Source of the DNA: Euperipatoides rowelli
Taxonomy: Eukaryota > Onychophora > Udeonychophora > Euonychophora > Peripatopsidae
Direction: 5' to 3' (one strand)
DNA length: 15,795 nt
Assembly (NCBI GenBank): GCA_003024985.2
Contig: PXIH01S0002933.1
Position 1 is the first letter of the stretch. Every line of letters starts with the position of its first letter. Both the position numbers and the translations under genes were made by a program. Shown one piece after another: positions 1 to 8,060 of the stretch. A model generated the notes under the pieces. That model saw only the letters and a program-made list of their open reading frames with translations. It had not been told where the DNA came from and did no database searches.

Positions 1-207
1 AAAAATTCAATAGTTTTATTTAAAATAGCCTCTAATTCATAAAGATAAAAATTCTTACAAAAATAAAGAATGTAAAACACTTTCTTTGATTTAATCAAAT
101 GAATAAGCAGAATTCAAAAATTAAATTGGATGAACGGTAATAGTCTATTTTACCATAATTTATTATTTTTTAAAAGAGTTTTAATCTTAAAATTTAAGTG
201 CACACAA
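1..207. other. A+T-rich flank, no gene seen
   Basis: This short A+T-rich stretch lies before the first recognisable repeat. It has no open frame of note on either strand and no repeat structure that I could follow. It is probably the genomic flank, or part of another decayed repeat, next to the LTR element. Confidence 0.5.
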
Positions 208-260
208 GGGTGCATGTTTTTCACCCAATACCCTCTCTTAGGGTGCAAAACATTGCACCC
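208..260. repeat. Double inverted repeat built on GGGTGCA / TGCACCC
   Basis: Positions 208-226 and 241-260 are near-perfect reverse complements of each other, differing by one substitution and one inserted base, and are separated by 14 bases. Each arm is itself partly palindromic, starting GGGTGCA or ending TGCACCC. The whole 53 bases could fold into one long hairpin or two small ones. It lies 26 bp upstream of the left LTR and is not found beside the right LTR, so it seems to belong to the flank or to another small element rather than to the LTR. Confidence 0.75.
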
Positions 261-286
261 AACCATGCTTTCTCAATTTCTAGCCC

Positions 287-829
287 TGATATTTACTCGG
301 TAATTTATCCCGTGGAACATATCTCTCCGATCTGTGAAGGCCAGGATGTATTGGGATCTTGCATGCCTCCCCACCGGGTTGTGCAGAGTCCCCCAAGCCG
401 AAGTTATAGAGAAAATAGATTTATTTCCCAGTTAAGGCTTATAACTTAGTATTTATGTCAGCCACGGCTTGAATACTTGCACTAGTTATAAGCGAGACTT
501 AATTTCTAAGTTGCATAAGATTATGACCCTCATTCTCAAATCTTAGGGAAGATTGTTCAGAATTGTGCTAGTTAGGAATAAGGTCCCCGTCTTAGTAGAT
601 ATCTTTGGAAATTGCTGATTGTTCAGTGTTTCACACCAGTGCACGACCTGTGCCAGCCTCGGAGATTGCGGTCATAGTGACTTACATTAATACCAGGCTA
701 AGACCCAAATTAAGCTTACCAATCCCAATGGTTTGTCTCATGATAGAATGGAGTTAATAAGGGGGAGGGAGACTCCATGAGGTGAACCATTTCCAGCCCG
801 ACAAAGCCTTGTTAGTCTAATATCTGACA
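287..829 (+). repeat. Left (5') long terminal repeat of a Ty3/gypsy-like retrotransposon
   Basis: This stretch recurs in the same orientation at 7317-7855 with about 93% identity by eye. Differences are mostly transitions, plus a 6-base indel (CCCCGT present only in the left copy) and several small ones. The clear match begins at TATTTACTCGG (290) and ends at ATCTGACA (829). Extending to the TG at 287 gives canonical TG...CA ends, but the bases right after TG differ between copies, so the 5' edge is uncertain by a few bases. A primer-binding-site-like TGGCG follows 17 bases after the end. No target-site duplication matches the outer flanks, which suggests recombination or edge erosion. The open frame across 198-449 has no coding character. 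Confidence 0.82.
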
Positions 830-846
830 TAAAGGGATAAAAAATT

Positions 847-862
847 TGGCGTCCACCACAGG
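847..862 (+). promoter_or_regulatory. Candidate tRNA primer-binding site
   Basis: TGGCGTCCACCACAGG lies 17 bases inside the end of the left LTR. The TGG start pairs with the CCA end carried by every tRNA, and TGGCG starts are common in primer-binding sites of insect Ty3/gypsy elements. I cannot name the tRNA. The spacing is longer than the usual 0-10 bases, so this is a good but not certain assignment. Confidence 0.6.
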
Positions 863-1194
863 ATTTTAGAGCTCCTTACATGCAATCTTCTGATAACAGA
901 ATTTAAAATTAGTTATTCTTTTATTACATTATATAAGAATAATTAATAGGATTATTCAGGTCCAAATCTGAAGTGGCATCCGCTATAGAAAACGAACCTT
1001 AATTCTATGTTATACTAAAATTTTTAGACGCAATGTTTACAAAGTTTAGTATAGATCCGCAGCAAATAATATGTTCATTTCATTACGAGGTCTCGACATG
1101 CATAAACTAACCTTATTATTGAATTTTTGAGAAAAGAAATATTTGTTAGATAAATAGAGAAAACTTTAATTAGTAATAATTTGTGAGTGAAATT
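863..1194 (+). other. Untranslated leader of the LTR element
   Basis: About 330 bases between the primer-binding site and the first gag ATG contain no open frame of note. The stretch is A+T-rich like the rest of the internal region. By position it would hold the element's packaging and dimerisation signals, but I see no specific motif for them. Confidence 0.5.
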
Positions 1195-2959
1195 ATGTCA
1201 ACTGAAAGTAGTAGCCAAGAAATTGTCTTCAAGATACAAGACGTGTTCACCAGCACTATGATAGACGAAGAACCGGATGAAGCAGCAGCAACTAGAAGAG
1301 TTAGTCCTATAGTTAGCCCTAGATTTGCAAAATAAATGAGGAATTAGGTCAGAAAGATAATTTAATAAAGGCATTAAGGTAAGAGTTGGGAAGGCAAAAT
1401 AAATGGGTAGCCTTAAGCAAGCTTTAGACGCATTGCAAGCCGAAATAGCCAAAACTGCACAGGCGCGGAGTACAAACTTAAACGAAGCGCAAACCAAGAA
1501 AACTCAACCAGCATTTGCGAGCTTTGCTATGCAGCAAATGTTAAAATTCAGTCACGATAACCCCTTTAGGCCCCGAAGCACAGAATTCCCTGACGTTAGC
1601 GAGGAGGATAGTCCATCTAACAAAGTTTATGAGCGCGACCCCCTCCCTCTCATTGCTGCGGCCATAACTCCAACCCGATCCAGGTAGTGAGTCAATTACC
1701 TGATGGATGGAACTCACAGGGTGGCCATGATGACTCGTTCGAGCTTGCCACATACCAGATACTGGAAGGGGACATGTTTGGGATCGCAAAGATTTATAAC
1801 GGTGTTTAGGGCCTTAAAATCACAATACAACTGGCCTGAAACCAAAGCATGGTCGATCCTAGAAAAGAGGATCGTAGATAAGGACAAGGCCATGTACATG
1901 GCGGGCTAGGAATCAAAACTTTTTGACTATAGAAGAGCGCTTACAAGACCTACAAAACTTGTTTTTGCTCCAATTAAATAAGGAGCAAACAAGAAAACTA
2001 TTTGATACCTGTACCCAAGCCTGTGATGAAACCGCGGTAGGCTATCGCTTACGTTTATTCACGTTAGCAGAGCGCCTGGCGAATCACTAGTCAAGTATCA
2101 CAAAATGATACTGGAAAAATATAAGGATGGTATAAAACCTGACTTATCGATCGAATTGATCAGGAAGGGCGACATTAGTCTAAAAGAGAGTGTGAAGTTC
2201 GTGGAGGAAATTGAGAGAAAGTTCAAGATACACGAAGCAAAATTACGAACGTGTAACGTTTTAATCATAGGCCCTCAAAACGTAAATGACACTAGCTTCA
2301 CAGCCCAAGTAAACATACTAAAGCTAGAAGTCACGTAATTAGCTAAACTAAATAGGCAGATATTAGAAAGAGAAAGGGATAGGAGGCAGGTTATTTGTGA
2401 CTTCTGCAAAAGGACAGGTCACAGAGAATGGAAGTGTCCTTAAAAGTTGACCTCGGTAAACATGAACCCGATGTCGACCGATAATTCTGCTTCGTTAAAC
2501 CCCAACGTGCAGCATTCGTAGGATCCGTGAATGCTGGCACCATTAATCTCAACAAATTAATCGGACCCGAGTTCTAACCCTTCCAAGCCTTTAGAAACAA
2601 AAGACACCAACGTAGTAACAGCTAACCAAAAAGACTGGAAATTAGCTAACAAAAAGAAAAAGAATAAACAAACGAGATCAAAAGCGCGAGAGCTAAGCCC
2701 AAAACACATGGACAAAAATAAAACAATACCAAAAAAATTAATCCACCAACCATACATCACGTCCAATCTATAGGAAATCTTAAAGGAAGATAATCCAGTA
2801 AAAAAATGCAAACAAAATAATCCAGAAAGATATTGTAGTAAAAGTACCGTGATCAATAGTAGTATTAACGTAGTAAAACGAAACAAAATGGCGGAGCGTG
2901 CATCTGGAAGACCGATCCAGAGTAAACAAAGGCCATATAAATGTAGCGAAACAAAATGA
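1195..2959 (+). pseudogene. gag: Degenerate gag with CCHC zinc knuckle
   Basis: This is the nucleocapsid and capsid gene of the retroelement, broken by several stops and frame changes. It opens with ATG at 1195 (MSTESSSQEI). Most of the rest lies in the frame that includes 1403-1687 (coiled-coil-like, with SLKQALDALQAEIAK), about 1800-1909, 2105-2338 and 2339-2956. A short stretch at about 1687-1809 (FELATYQILEGDMFGIAKI) lies in another frame. The decisive motif is a perfect CCHC knuckle at 2396-2437, CDFCKRTGHREWKC, with C-X2-C-X4-H-X4-C spacing. A basic tail with lysine runs near 2640-2720 follows, and the frame stops at TGA 2957-2959, overlapping the protease ATG as ATGA. In-frame stops include 1909, 2338, 2441 and 2770. 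The Gag identity is firm; the exact ancestral product is not. Confidence 0.82.
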
Positions 2960-3485
2960 CTACTACAGTTAAATTTTTAAATATGTTTGAAAACAAACCG
3001 ATAATAATAGAGGTCGCTGGAAAGAAAATCCATGCACTTCTAGACACGGGCGCCAAGAATTGTCTCCTCAATGAAGGATTCATCAATGCAGAACAATGGC
3101 GGTATCAATAAAATCACCAGTATCAGAGAGAACATTAAACGGGTTGCGTACACTAACTAAAATCAAAATAGCAGATAAAACTATCAATCAATCCATGTGC
3201 ATAGTAAAAATGCAAGCAAGGGCCCCATTTCAATTGATACTCGGCTTTGACGTATGTAAAACATATCACACCATCATAGACTGCGAAAACCGCACCGTTA
3301 AATTTAAATTTGATGCACACAAGTCACATGATTCCACGAAATCACAGGCAGGCGAGAAAAACGAGATTTGCTGCGAAACTACTACTACTACCAGCAACAA
3401 ACAAAATGGCAAATGTGAATTATACGAGCAGTTTAAAACTCACGAACTAGGGTTAAGTAATACACATAGACAAGCACTAGAATAA
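2956..3485 (+). pseudogene. pro: Retropepsin-like aspartic protease, frameshifted
   Basis: This would be the N-terminal part of the pol polyprotein, a retroviral-type aspartic protease that matures Gag and Pol. ATG 2956 opens a frame reading FENKPIIIEVAGKKIHALL and then the catalytic motif DTGA at 3043-3054. The frame ends about 3108. The second half continues in another frame from about 3096, where ILGFD (3237-3251) matches the C-terminal ILG-plus-acidic motif of retropepsins. TYHTIIDCENRTVKF follows, as is usual after that motif. A frameshift near 3090-3105 therefore inactivates the gene. Downstream, GLSNTHRQALE resembles the linker that precedes reverse transcriptase, and TAA stops at 3483. 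Relative to gag the protease frame is shifted by -1, the common Ty3/gypsy arrangement. I see no canonical slippery heptamer at the overlap. Confidence 0.8.
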
Positions 3486-3660
3486 ATAATTACTATACAT
3501 AAGAAAATCTTAATAGAAGATGTGACAAACATGATAGGAGCAAATAACAAACTTAGGAGCCAAAATTAAAAAATGACATGTTCTCTGAATTTAATTTAGA
3601 AGAAAATGACAACAACCTTGTAAGAATAGAACTGATAGACTCAATAATGGAAGACTTGAA
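3486..3660 (+). pseudogene. pol: Pre-RT linker remnant and internal deletion junction
   Basis: Short open pieces (ITIHKKILIEDV, then FSEFNLEENDNN from about 3581) resemble the spacer found between protease and reverse transcriptase in Ty3/gypsy pol. By about 3610-3660 the sequence already reads as the integrase C-terminal region in another frame. No YXDD-type reverse transcriptase, no RNase H, and no HHCC or DD35E integrase core can be found anywhere in the element. An internal deletion, which I estimate from family architecture at a little over 2 kb, must lie in this stretch. The exact breakpoint cannot be placed by eye. Confidence 0.6.
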
Positions 3661-4116
3661 GTTGCAAAATCAGAGGTATTCGCCAACTTACAAAACGCAT
3701 CGATTAATAACAGCAGGAGTAAAGATAGAGGGCGTCGCCTTCGCGAGTTCAATATTGGAGACCCTGTACTTTGCCTTGATGTACCCAGTTATGCGGGCCA
3801 TAACCGTAAACTCAACCAAAGATATACAGGCCAATATACAATAACCAGAAGGACGAGACTGGCAAACTACATAATACAAGACATAAAAAAACAGGATATT
3901 ACAAAAAAAGTGCACTTAGATAAATTAAAACCCTATATATATAGAACACTATTAGATGACAATGAAACAAGTAGTACTACCCCCATCCCCATGAATGATA
4001 AAAATACTCAAAATGAACAAAACATTCAAATCATTTTCCAAGATGAAGATGATGATGAGGAAAACACCCATGACTTGGAGCAATCCGAAAAAAAAACTCG
4101 AAATAGTCTAATATGA
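3610..4116 (+). CDS. pol: Integrase C-terminal domain fragment (GPY/F-type region), open for 168 codons
   Basis: From the TGA at 3607-3609 the frame stays open to TGA 4114-4116, with no early ATG because this is the interior of a polyprotein. It starts with a helix (RLEVAKSEVFANLQNA), then a basic patch (SKDRGRRLRE). Next comes the small beta-barrel region typical of integrase C-termini: FNIGDPVLCL at about 3730-3760, then NRKLNQRYTGQYTI, with GQY near the usual GPY/F position, and VHLDKLKPYI at about 3910-3940, matching the family's V-H-x-D/N-x-L-K-P-Y ending. An acidic tail (DEDDDEEN) follows. The domain normally aids DNA or chromatin binding by integrase. With the catalytic core deleted it cannot work as an integrase. 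The open frame is unusual beside the ruined gag and protease. Confidence 0.8.
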   Translation, partial: QQPCKNRTDRLNNGRLEVAKSEVFANLQNASINNSRSKDRGRRLREFNIGDPVLCLDVPSYAGHNRKLNQRYTGQYTITRRTRLANYIIQDIKKQDITKKVHLDKLKPYIYRTLLDDNETSSTTPIPMNDKNTQNEQNIQIIFQDEDDDEENTHDLEQSEKKTRNSLI

Positions 4117-4331
4117 GGATTATTTATTATCGCTGCAAGATTCCAGCGCCGCCTGACGAGACGGCTAGTGTCAAATTTGCTCAACAGCAGCACTTATATA
4201 ATTCAGAAAACTTGGACGCTAATGAACTCAGAACCGAACAACTTGTTGAGATTGAAGACCCAGAAGTATTACATGGATACTTCTTACGAAGCAGAATATT
4301 TGACAAAATAAAAACAAAATTACCCAGGTAA
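4113..4331 (+). pseudogene. pol: Integrase C-terminal tail in a shifted frame
   Basis: A 72-codon open stretch begins with ATG overlapping the previous stop (ATGA) and ends at TAA 4329-4331. Its end, GYFLRSR, resembles the G-Y-x-L-R-x-R tail found at the end of Ty3/gypsy integrases. The middle is acidic and polar (LRTEQLVEIEDPEVLH). It is probably the continuation of the preceding integrase frame after a frameshift. It could instead be a separate small reading frame started by the ATGA overlap, but nothing supports an independent function. Confidence 0.55.
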
Positions 4332-4619
4332 AACAAAGAAAATCAAATCATAAAGAATGGCCATTCAAAATTACAATCACACATAAAGCAAATTAAATCA
4401 TAAATAATAAACAAAAAAAAATTGTTTTTGCAATCATAAACAACCAAACAAAATTAAAATCAGATAAAGAGCATAAAATTTTCAAAATAAACTTGAGTAA
4501 ATAAATCAAAATAGACAAAAAGGCACAAATTCAAGAAAATTTAAACTATTATTTAATTATTCATATAATAACAATCAATAAATTAAAACGCCAAACAAAA
4601 TAAACAGTCCATAAATAAG
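4332..4619 (+). other. A-rich 3' untranslated stretch of the LTR element
   Basis: About 290 bases are very rich in A on this strand, with many AAA and ATAAA runs and no usable open frame. It includes a 19-base segment CAAAAAAAAATTGTTTTTG (about 4413-4431) that recurs at about 5003-5021. It probably represents the start of the element's 3' untranslated region or later filler. Confidence 0.45.
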
Positions 4620-4988
4620 TCACTTAGACACACAAGTCAAGCGAGGGTCAGATAAAATTACCCGAACCCCTCGATCTAAGGGAATACTCCTAGTAGGCCT
4701 AGATAGCCTCCGCTGGATCCGCCGCCGTTGACGAGTCCCCATGCATCGGCCGGACGAGACAAAATCCCCATACTGCAAAAATCCATCAATTCTTGCAGCC
4801 AAGGCACTTCGGATCAGGTTGACCTAATCCCCTCGAAACCTGGCACGACATACGGGAATCTTGGGTCCTGGTCATCCTGCGGGGTCGCTTGCGTTTCTTC
4901 CGACATTTAGGTGGGCAGCTGCCTCCTGCACAACCAAAACTGCTGTTTGTTGCTCCCCTACAACCAACTCTTCCGCTAATCCATCCAT
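4620..4988 (-). pseudogene. Antisense arginine-rich near-ORF in a G+C-richer patch
   Basis: On the minus strand, ATG at 4988 (MDGLAEELVVGEQQT) starts a 123-codon frame that runs to TGA at 4620 with only two internal stops, at codons 39 and 56. Its second half is basic, with GTRQRRRIQRRL. A second minus-strand frame from ATG 4906 (MSEETQATPQDDQDPRF) is open to 4676 with one stop. A plus-strand frame (4728-4910) is open as well. The patch is much richer in G+C than its surroundings, which partly explains the lack of stops. I recognise no family. It may be a broken antisense or accessory gene of the LTR element, the 5' end of another element inserted in reverse, or just foreign G+C-rich DNA. Confidence 0.35.
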
Positions 4989-6288
4989 GATATACAAATT
5001 GTCAAAAAAAAATTGTTTTTGACAGTTTGACAAAAATAATTATGAACGCCAATGTAATAAACTTCAGCACGCCTGTAACCAAGCACATCGCGTAGGAAAA
5101 GGAGTGTTGAAGTTTACACTAAATACAATTAGAGAAACTTCAGAATGTGGGCATTGCTCCCATTCCTTTAAACAAATTATTACACAAGTGAAATATTAAT
5201 TGATCAAAGTAAACTTTATTTTTCGAGTTCTCTCACACACAGGAATTCAAGTAAAAATAATAGAGTGGGAGTAAATGAGCAAATACATAAAGTACAACAA
5301 TAATATAGAAGTATATGATAATACAAAAAAAAAATTGATTCATGCACTGTTATGAGAAATTTTATTTTGCAATTTTTTCCAAGTAACTTTTGAGAGAGAG
5401 AGACCCTTTATTTTTTTAGTCTCAGAGAGAGATACAAAGATCAACAAGAATATACAAATTAGGCAAAGGGAGCTCTTTATTTTTCAGGACCCCCTGACCA
5501 AAAAAAAAATTTTTGTACACAATGTTACAAGGCTTAATTGGGAAACTTCACTCCAAAACAAACACCACCAATATAACTAAATACAAAAAAAGGAAGAATT
5601 GTAAATACAAAAAAAAAAAAAGGAAGAATTGTAAATATTAAAAAAAGGAAAAATTATAAATAGAATTAGCATAAGGAATAGAAATATACAAAATGGTAAT
5701 GTACTTTTGTGAGATATTATTACAAAAAGTTATAAACAAAGTAGTTTAGATATATAAACATATGATTATTGTTAGAGTAACATGTTGAAAAAATTGTGAC
5801 TCCTCCCCAGGACTTCTCAATTGAACTGGAAGGGGGGATTTATGTCATTTGCTAGCTGAAAGAGCAGCAAATTACAGAATAAAACTCCCCATTTTATTCC
5901 TATACCACCTTTTAATTTCTTCAGCAAGTTACCAGGATTAATTATTGTATATTATTTGGTTGTAAATATTTATTTTTGTCTCTTTTTATATATTTTATAT
6001 GTTCTCTACAACTCCTTCCCCNCCCCCCCCCAAATACACAGGAAAGGTCTTCCTGAGTATGGCCAACATCATAGTCTACTTGAGAATAATTAATAGAATG
6101 AACTTTCAGTAAGAAAATTGGAACTTTTCCCCCTCCAAATTGCAATATTTCATGACATTTGGCCTATCTGTGCAATTTATGATTTTACAAAAGCCATGAA
6201 TGAAGCTTCGCATCGTTTCCTTGTTGCTAGCGAGACTTGAACTGTTTGCTTACTACATGGAGCTACTGTACAGATTACATCATTGGAA
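4989..6288. other. A+T-rich stretch with simple repeats, no gene
   Basis: Nothing coding can be supported here. Near 5000-5035 lies an A/T-rich quasi-palindrome around GTCAAAAAAAAATTGTTTTTGAC. AAACTTCAG occurs at 5059-5067 and 5135-5143, with an inverted copy at about 5107-5115. GA-rich runs flank T-runs at about 5391-5435, and CTTTATTTTT recurs three times between 5213 and 5485. A poly-C run interrupted by an N sits at about 6017-6031 and probably marks an assembly uncertainty. A minus-strand frame at 5942-6145 reads through that N and has no coding character. Confidence 0.5.
5579..5657. repeat. Short tandem repeat, three units
   Basis: Three units occur head to tail at 5579-5602, 5603-5632 and 5633-5657. 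Each is AAATAC followed by an A-run and GGAAGAATTGT. The first two differ only in A-run length, while the third has drifted (AAATATT...GGAAAAATTAT). The pattern looks like local slippage duplication, not a functional array. Confidence 0.8.
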
Positions 6289-6549
6289 TTAACATAATAA
6301 CACTGACAAGGGACGGCGACCTATCAGACGAAATTCAATAGCACTTTGGATGCTCTTAACTACCTGCCAGTATAAAACCTGCAGCAGAGCGAATATTCGA
6401 GGATGGTACTTGAATTTTGATGGCTGACAGAAGCTAAGCTCCTGCAACCAAGGAGTTCGAACACAAGACTGGACGCTGACAAAGTAGCCTTCTTTAGACG
6501 ACCTCTGAAAAGACCTACTGAAGTTCAGCCGAAGGCATCCTCGTTTCAC
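6289..6549 (-). CDS. Unrecognised 86-codon open frame in a G+C-richer stretch
   Basis: The minus strand is open from ATG 6549 (MKRGCLRLNF) to TAG at 6289, in a segment clearly less A+T-rich than its neighbours. The product would be basic, with several cysteines and a hydrophobic patch (FALLQVLYWQVV), and has no signature that I recognise. There is no promoter or splice site I can tie to it. A palindromic GTTCGAAC inside resembles a tRNA B-box but has no convincing A-box partner. It may be a fragment of a repeat or a non-coding exon. It is listed because the length and composition stand out, not because coding is likely. Confidence 0.25.
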   Translation of the reverse strand: MKRGCLRLNFSRSFQRSSKEGYFVSVQSCVRTPWLQELSFCQPSKFKYHPRIFALLQVLYWQVVKSIQSAIEFRLIGRRPLSVLLC

Positions 6550-7316
6550 CTGTCTAAAATCATCTGCTGAAATCTACCAACTTTATCACATAATAAAATC
6601 TGCTCTTACTTAGAATTCTGCCTCCCTAGTAACCATAATATTCTCCGAGTTTACCTAATGCAGTTTATCCGCAGATGTAGCAAGTGAATTTACAGTATAT
6701 TTCTGGAATCCAATAGCTAGTGTATGAACTTTGAACTTTAAACTTTCCGAAATTATTTTTCTTCCAAACTACAGTTGATGGCCCTATTCCAATTTCTCGT
6801 TCCCTATCCCCCTTCTACCCAAATTCTATTCTATCATAGATTTTATCATAATAATGTAAGGGGTTATGGTCAATGTATCTAGCGGGAAATGAATTTATTA
6901 TTTTGTTTTAGCAAATAAAAATGTGCATTTGCTAAAGAAGTTCTAGTTTGTGTGTGTGTAAAGGCCAAATACTGAGATGACATATCTTAATATAATCTTT
7001 TTTTCAGATGCCTTTCCAAGCGAGTGTGAAATAGGGGTCGTACCTGTTTCCTATCTATCGGGGCAGAGAAAATAAGGGATTAGCTTCCTTGTACCTCTTG
7101 AGTCCCTAGTAGGTCGGCCAGGGTTGGAATCTAGTAGTTCTAATTTAGTTAGGCTACCCTTTTATTTTGTCTCATTGTGCTGATTACTTAGCCCCCCATA
7201 AGAGAAATAACCATCAATTGGCACAACAGACCCCGTTTCAGTAAATATCATCTGTTCGGGGTAGTTATGCCTGCAAAGAGCTTACATGTAGATATGATAT
7301 ATCAGTAATTTTGGCT
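6550..7316. other. No gene seen; splice-acceptor-like site near 7009
   Basis: This stretch is A+T-rich up to about 7008. A strong acceptor-like sequence (CTTTTTTTCAG, ending about 7008) is followed by a G+C-richer stretch, 7009-7316, that runs into the right LTR and has no long open frame. A GT-repeat sits at about 6949-6959. No clear polypurine tract precedes the right LTR, which is unexpected if the LTR edge at 7317 is correct. The 7009-7316 piece could be the element's own 3' end or an upstream part of the LTR lost from the left copy. Confidence 0.35.
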
Positions 7317-7855
7317 TGGGTATTTACTCGGTAATTCTTCTCGTGGAACATATCTCTCCGATCTGTGAAGGCCAGGATGTATTGGGATCTTGCGTGCCTT
7401 CCCACCAGGTTGCGCGGAGTCCCCCAAGCCAAGGTTATAAAGAAAATAGACATATTTCCCAGTTAGGGCTTATAACTTAGTATTTGTGTTGGCCACGGCG
7501 TGAATACCTGCACTAGTTATAAGCGAGACTTAATTTCTAAGTTGCATAAGATTATGACCATCATTCTCAAATCTTGGGGAAGATTGTTCAGAATTATGCT
7601 AGTTGGGAATAAGGTCTTAGTAGATATCTTTTGAAATTGCTGTGATTGTTCAGTTTCCATGCCAGTGCACGACCTGCGCCAGCCTCGGAGATTGCGGTCA
7701 TAGTGACTTCCATTAATACCAGGCTAAGACCCAAATTAAGCTTACCAATCCCAATGGTTTGTCTCGTGATAGAATGGAGTTAATAAGGGGGAAGGAGACT
7801 TCATGAGTCGAACCATTTCCAGCCCAACAAAGCCTTGTTAGTCTAATATCTGACA
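7317..7855 (+). repeat. Right (3') long terminal repeat
   Basis: This is the partner of the repeat at 287-829, in the same orientation. Similarity starts sharply at TATTTACTCGG (7321) and ends at CTGACA (7855), after which the sequences diverge. Compared with the left copy it lacks CCCCGT and has scattered, mostly transition, differences. About 7% divergence between LTRs implies an old insertion, consistent with the broken gag and protease. No short duplication links the base pairs outside the two LTRs. Confidence 0.82.
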
Positions 7856-8060
7856 TATGTGTAAAAAAAGGACACTAATTTTATCTTGCTTACTGGTGCC
7901 AGAACTTCATGGAACAGTACTGAGTAATGTGCATGAATCAACAATGTCTCGACTGTGGAAGGTCCATATGTGAAAGAAGTCTACAAGACTCAGTCAGATC
8001 CCATTGGATGTCATTCTGAATTCGATAAGGACGATGTACATTTCAAATCTTTTTTTTTTA
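7856..8060 (+). pseudogene. Short coding-like remnant just outside the right LTR
   Basis: This moderately G+C stretch reads as protein-like in two adjacent plus frames: VPELHGTVLSNVHEST at about 7900-7950 and, after a frame change, VSTVEGPYVKEVYKTQS continuing to about 8050 without stops. The minus strand also has an open piece (ETLLIHAHYSVLFHE). I recognise no family. It could be a fragment of another retroelement or a host gene relic. The sudden return to A+T-rich DNA after about 8050 suggests a boundary. Confidence 0.25.

Noticed and set aside
198-449. 83-codon plus-strand frame over the left LTR
   Set aside because: It lies inside a non-coding repeat, and the right LTR copy does not keep the frame as a coding unit. 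Length is due to local base composition.
1198-1899. Minus-strand frames opposite gag (1198-1497, 1541-1789, 1714-1899)
   Set aside because: They are shadows of the gag reading frames. The plus strand has recognisable gag features and these have none.
2557-3086. Two hydrophobic minus-strand frames (2557-2886 and 2865-3086) that look like membrane proteins
   Set aside because: They are the complement of the lysine/asparagine-rich gag tail and the protease start. A-rich coding sequence reads as Phe, Leu and Ile on the other strand, which mimics membrane segments.
3578-3844. 88-codon plus frame overlapping the integrase region
   Set aside because: Only its first residues may belong to the pre-RT linker. 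From about 3660 the integrase C-terminal motifs are in a different frame, so the rest is a shadow.
4413-5021. 19-base sequence repeated at about 4413 and 5003 as possible short LTRs of another element
   Set aside because: Similarity stops right outside the 19 bases, which are mostly A and T runs, so chance or slippage is enough.
6430-6480. Possible tRNA or SINE B-box at GTTCGAAC
   Set aside because: The motif is a palindrome that matches by itself, and no A-box lies at the right distance on either strand.
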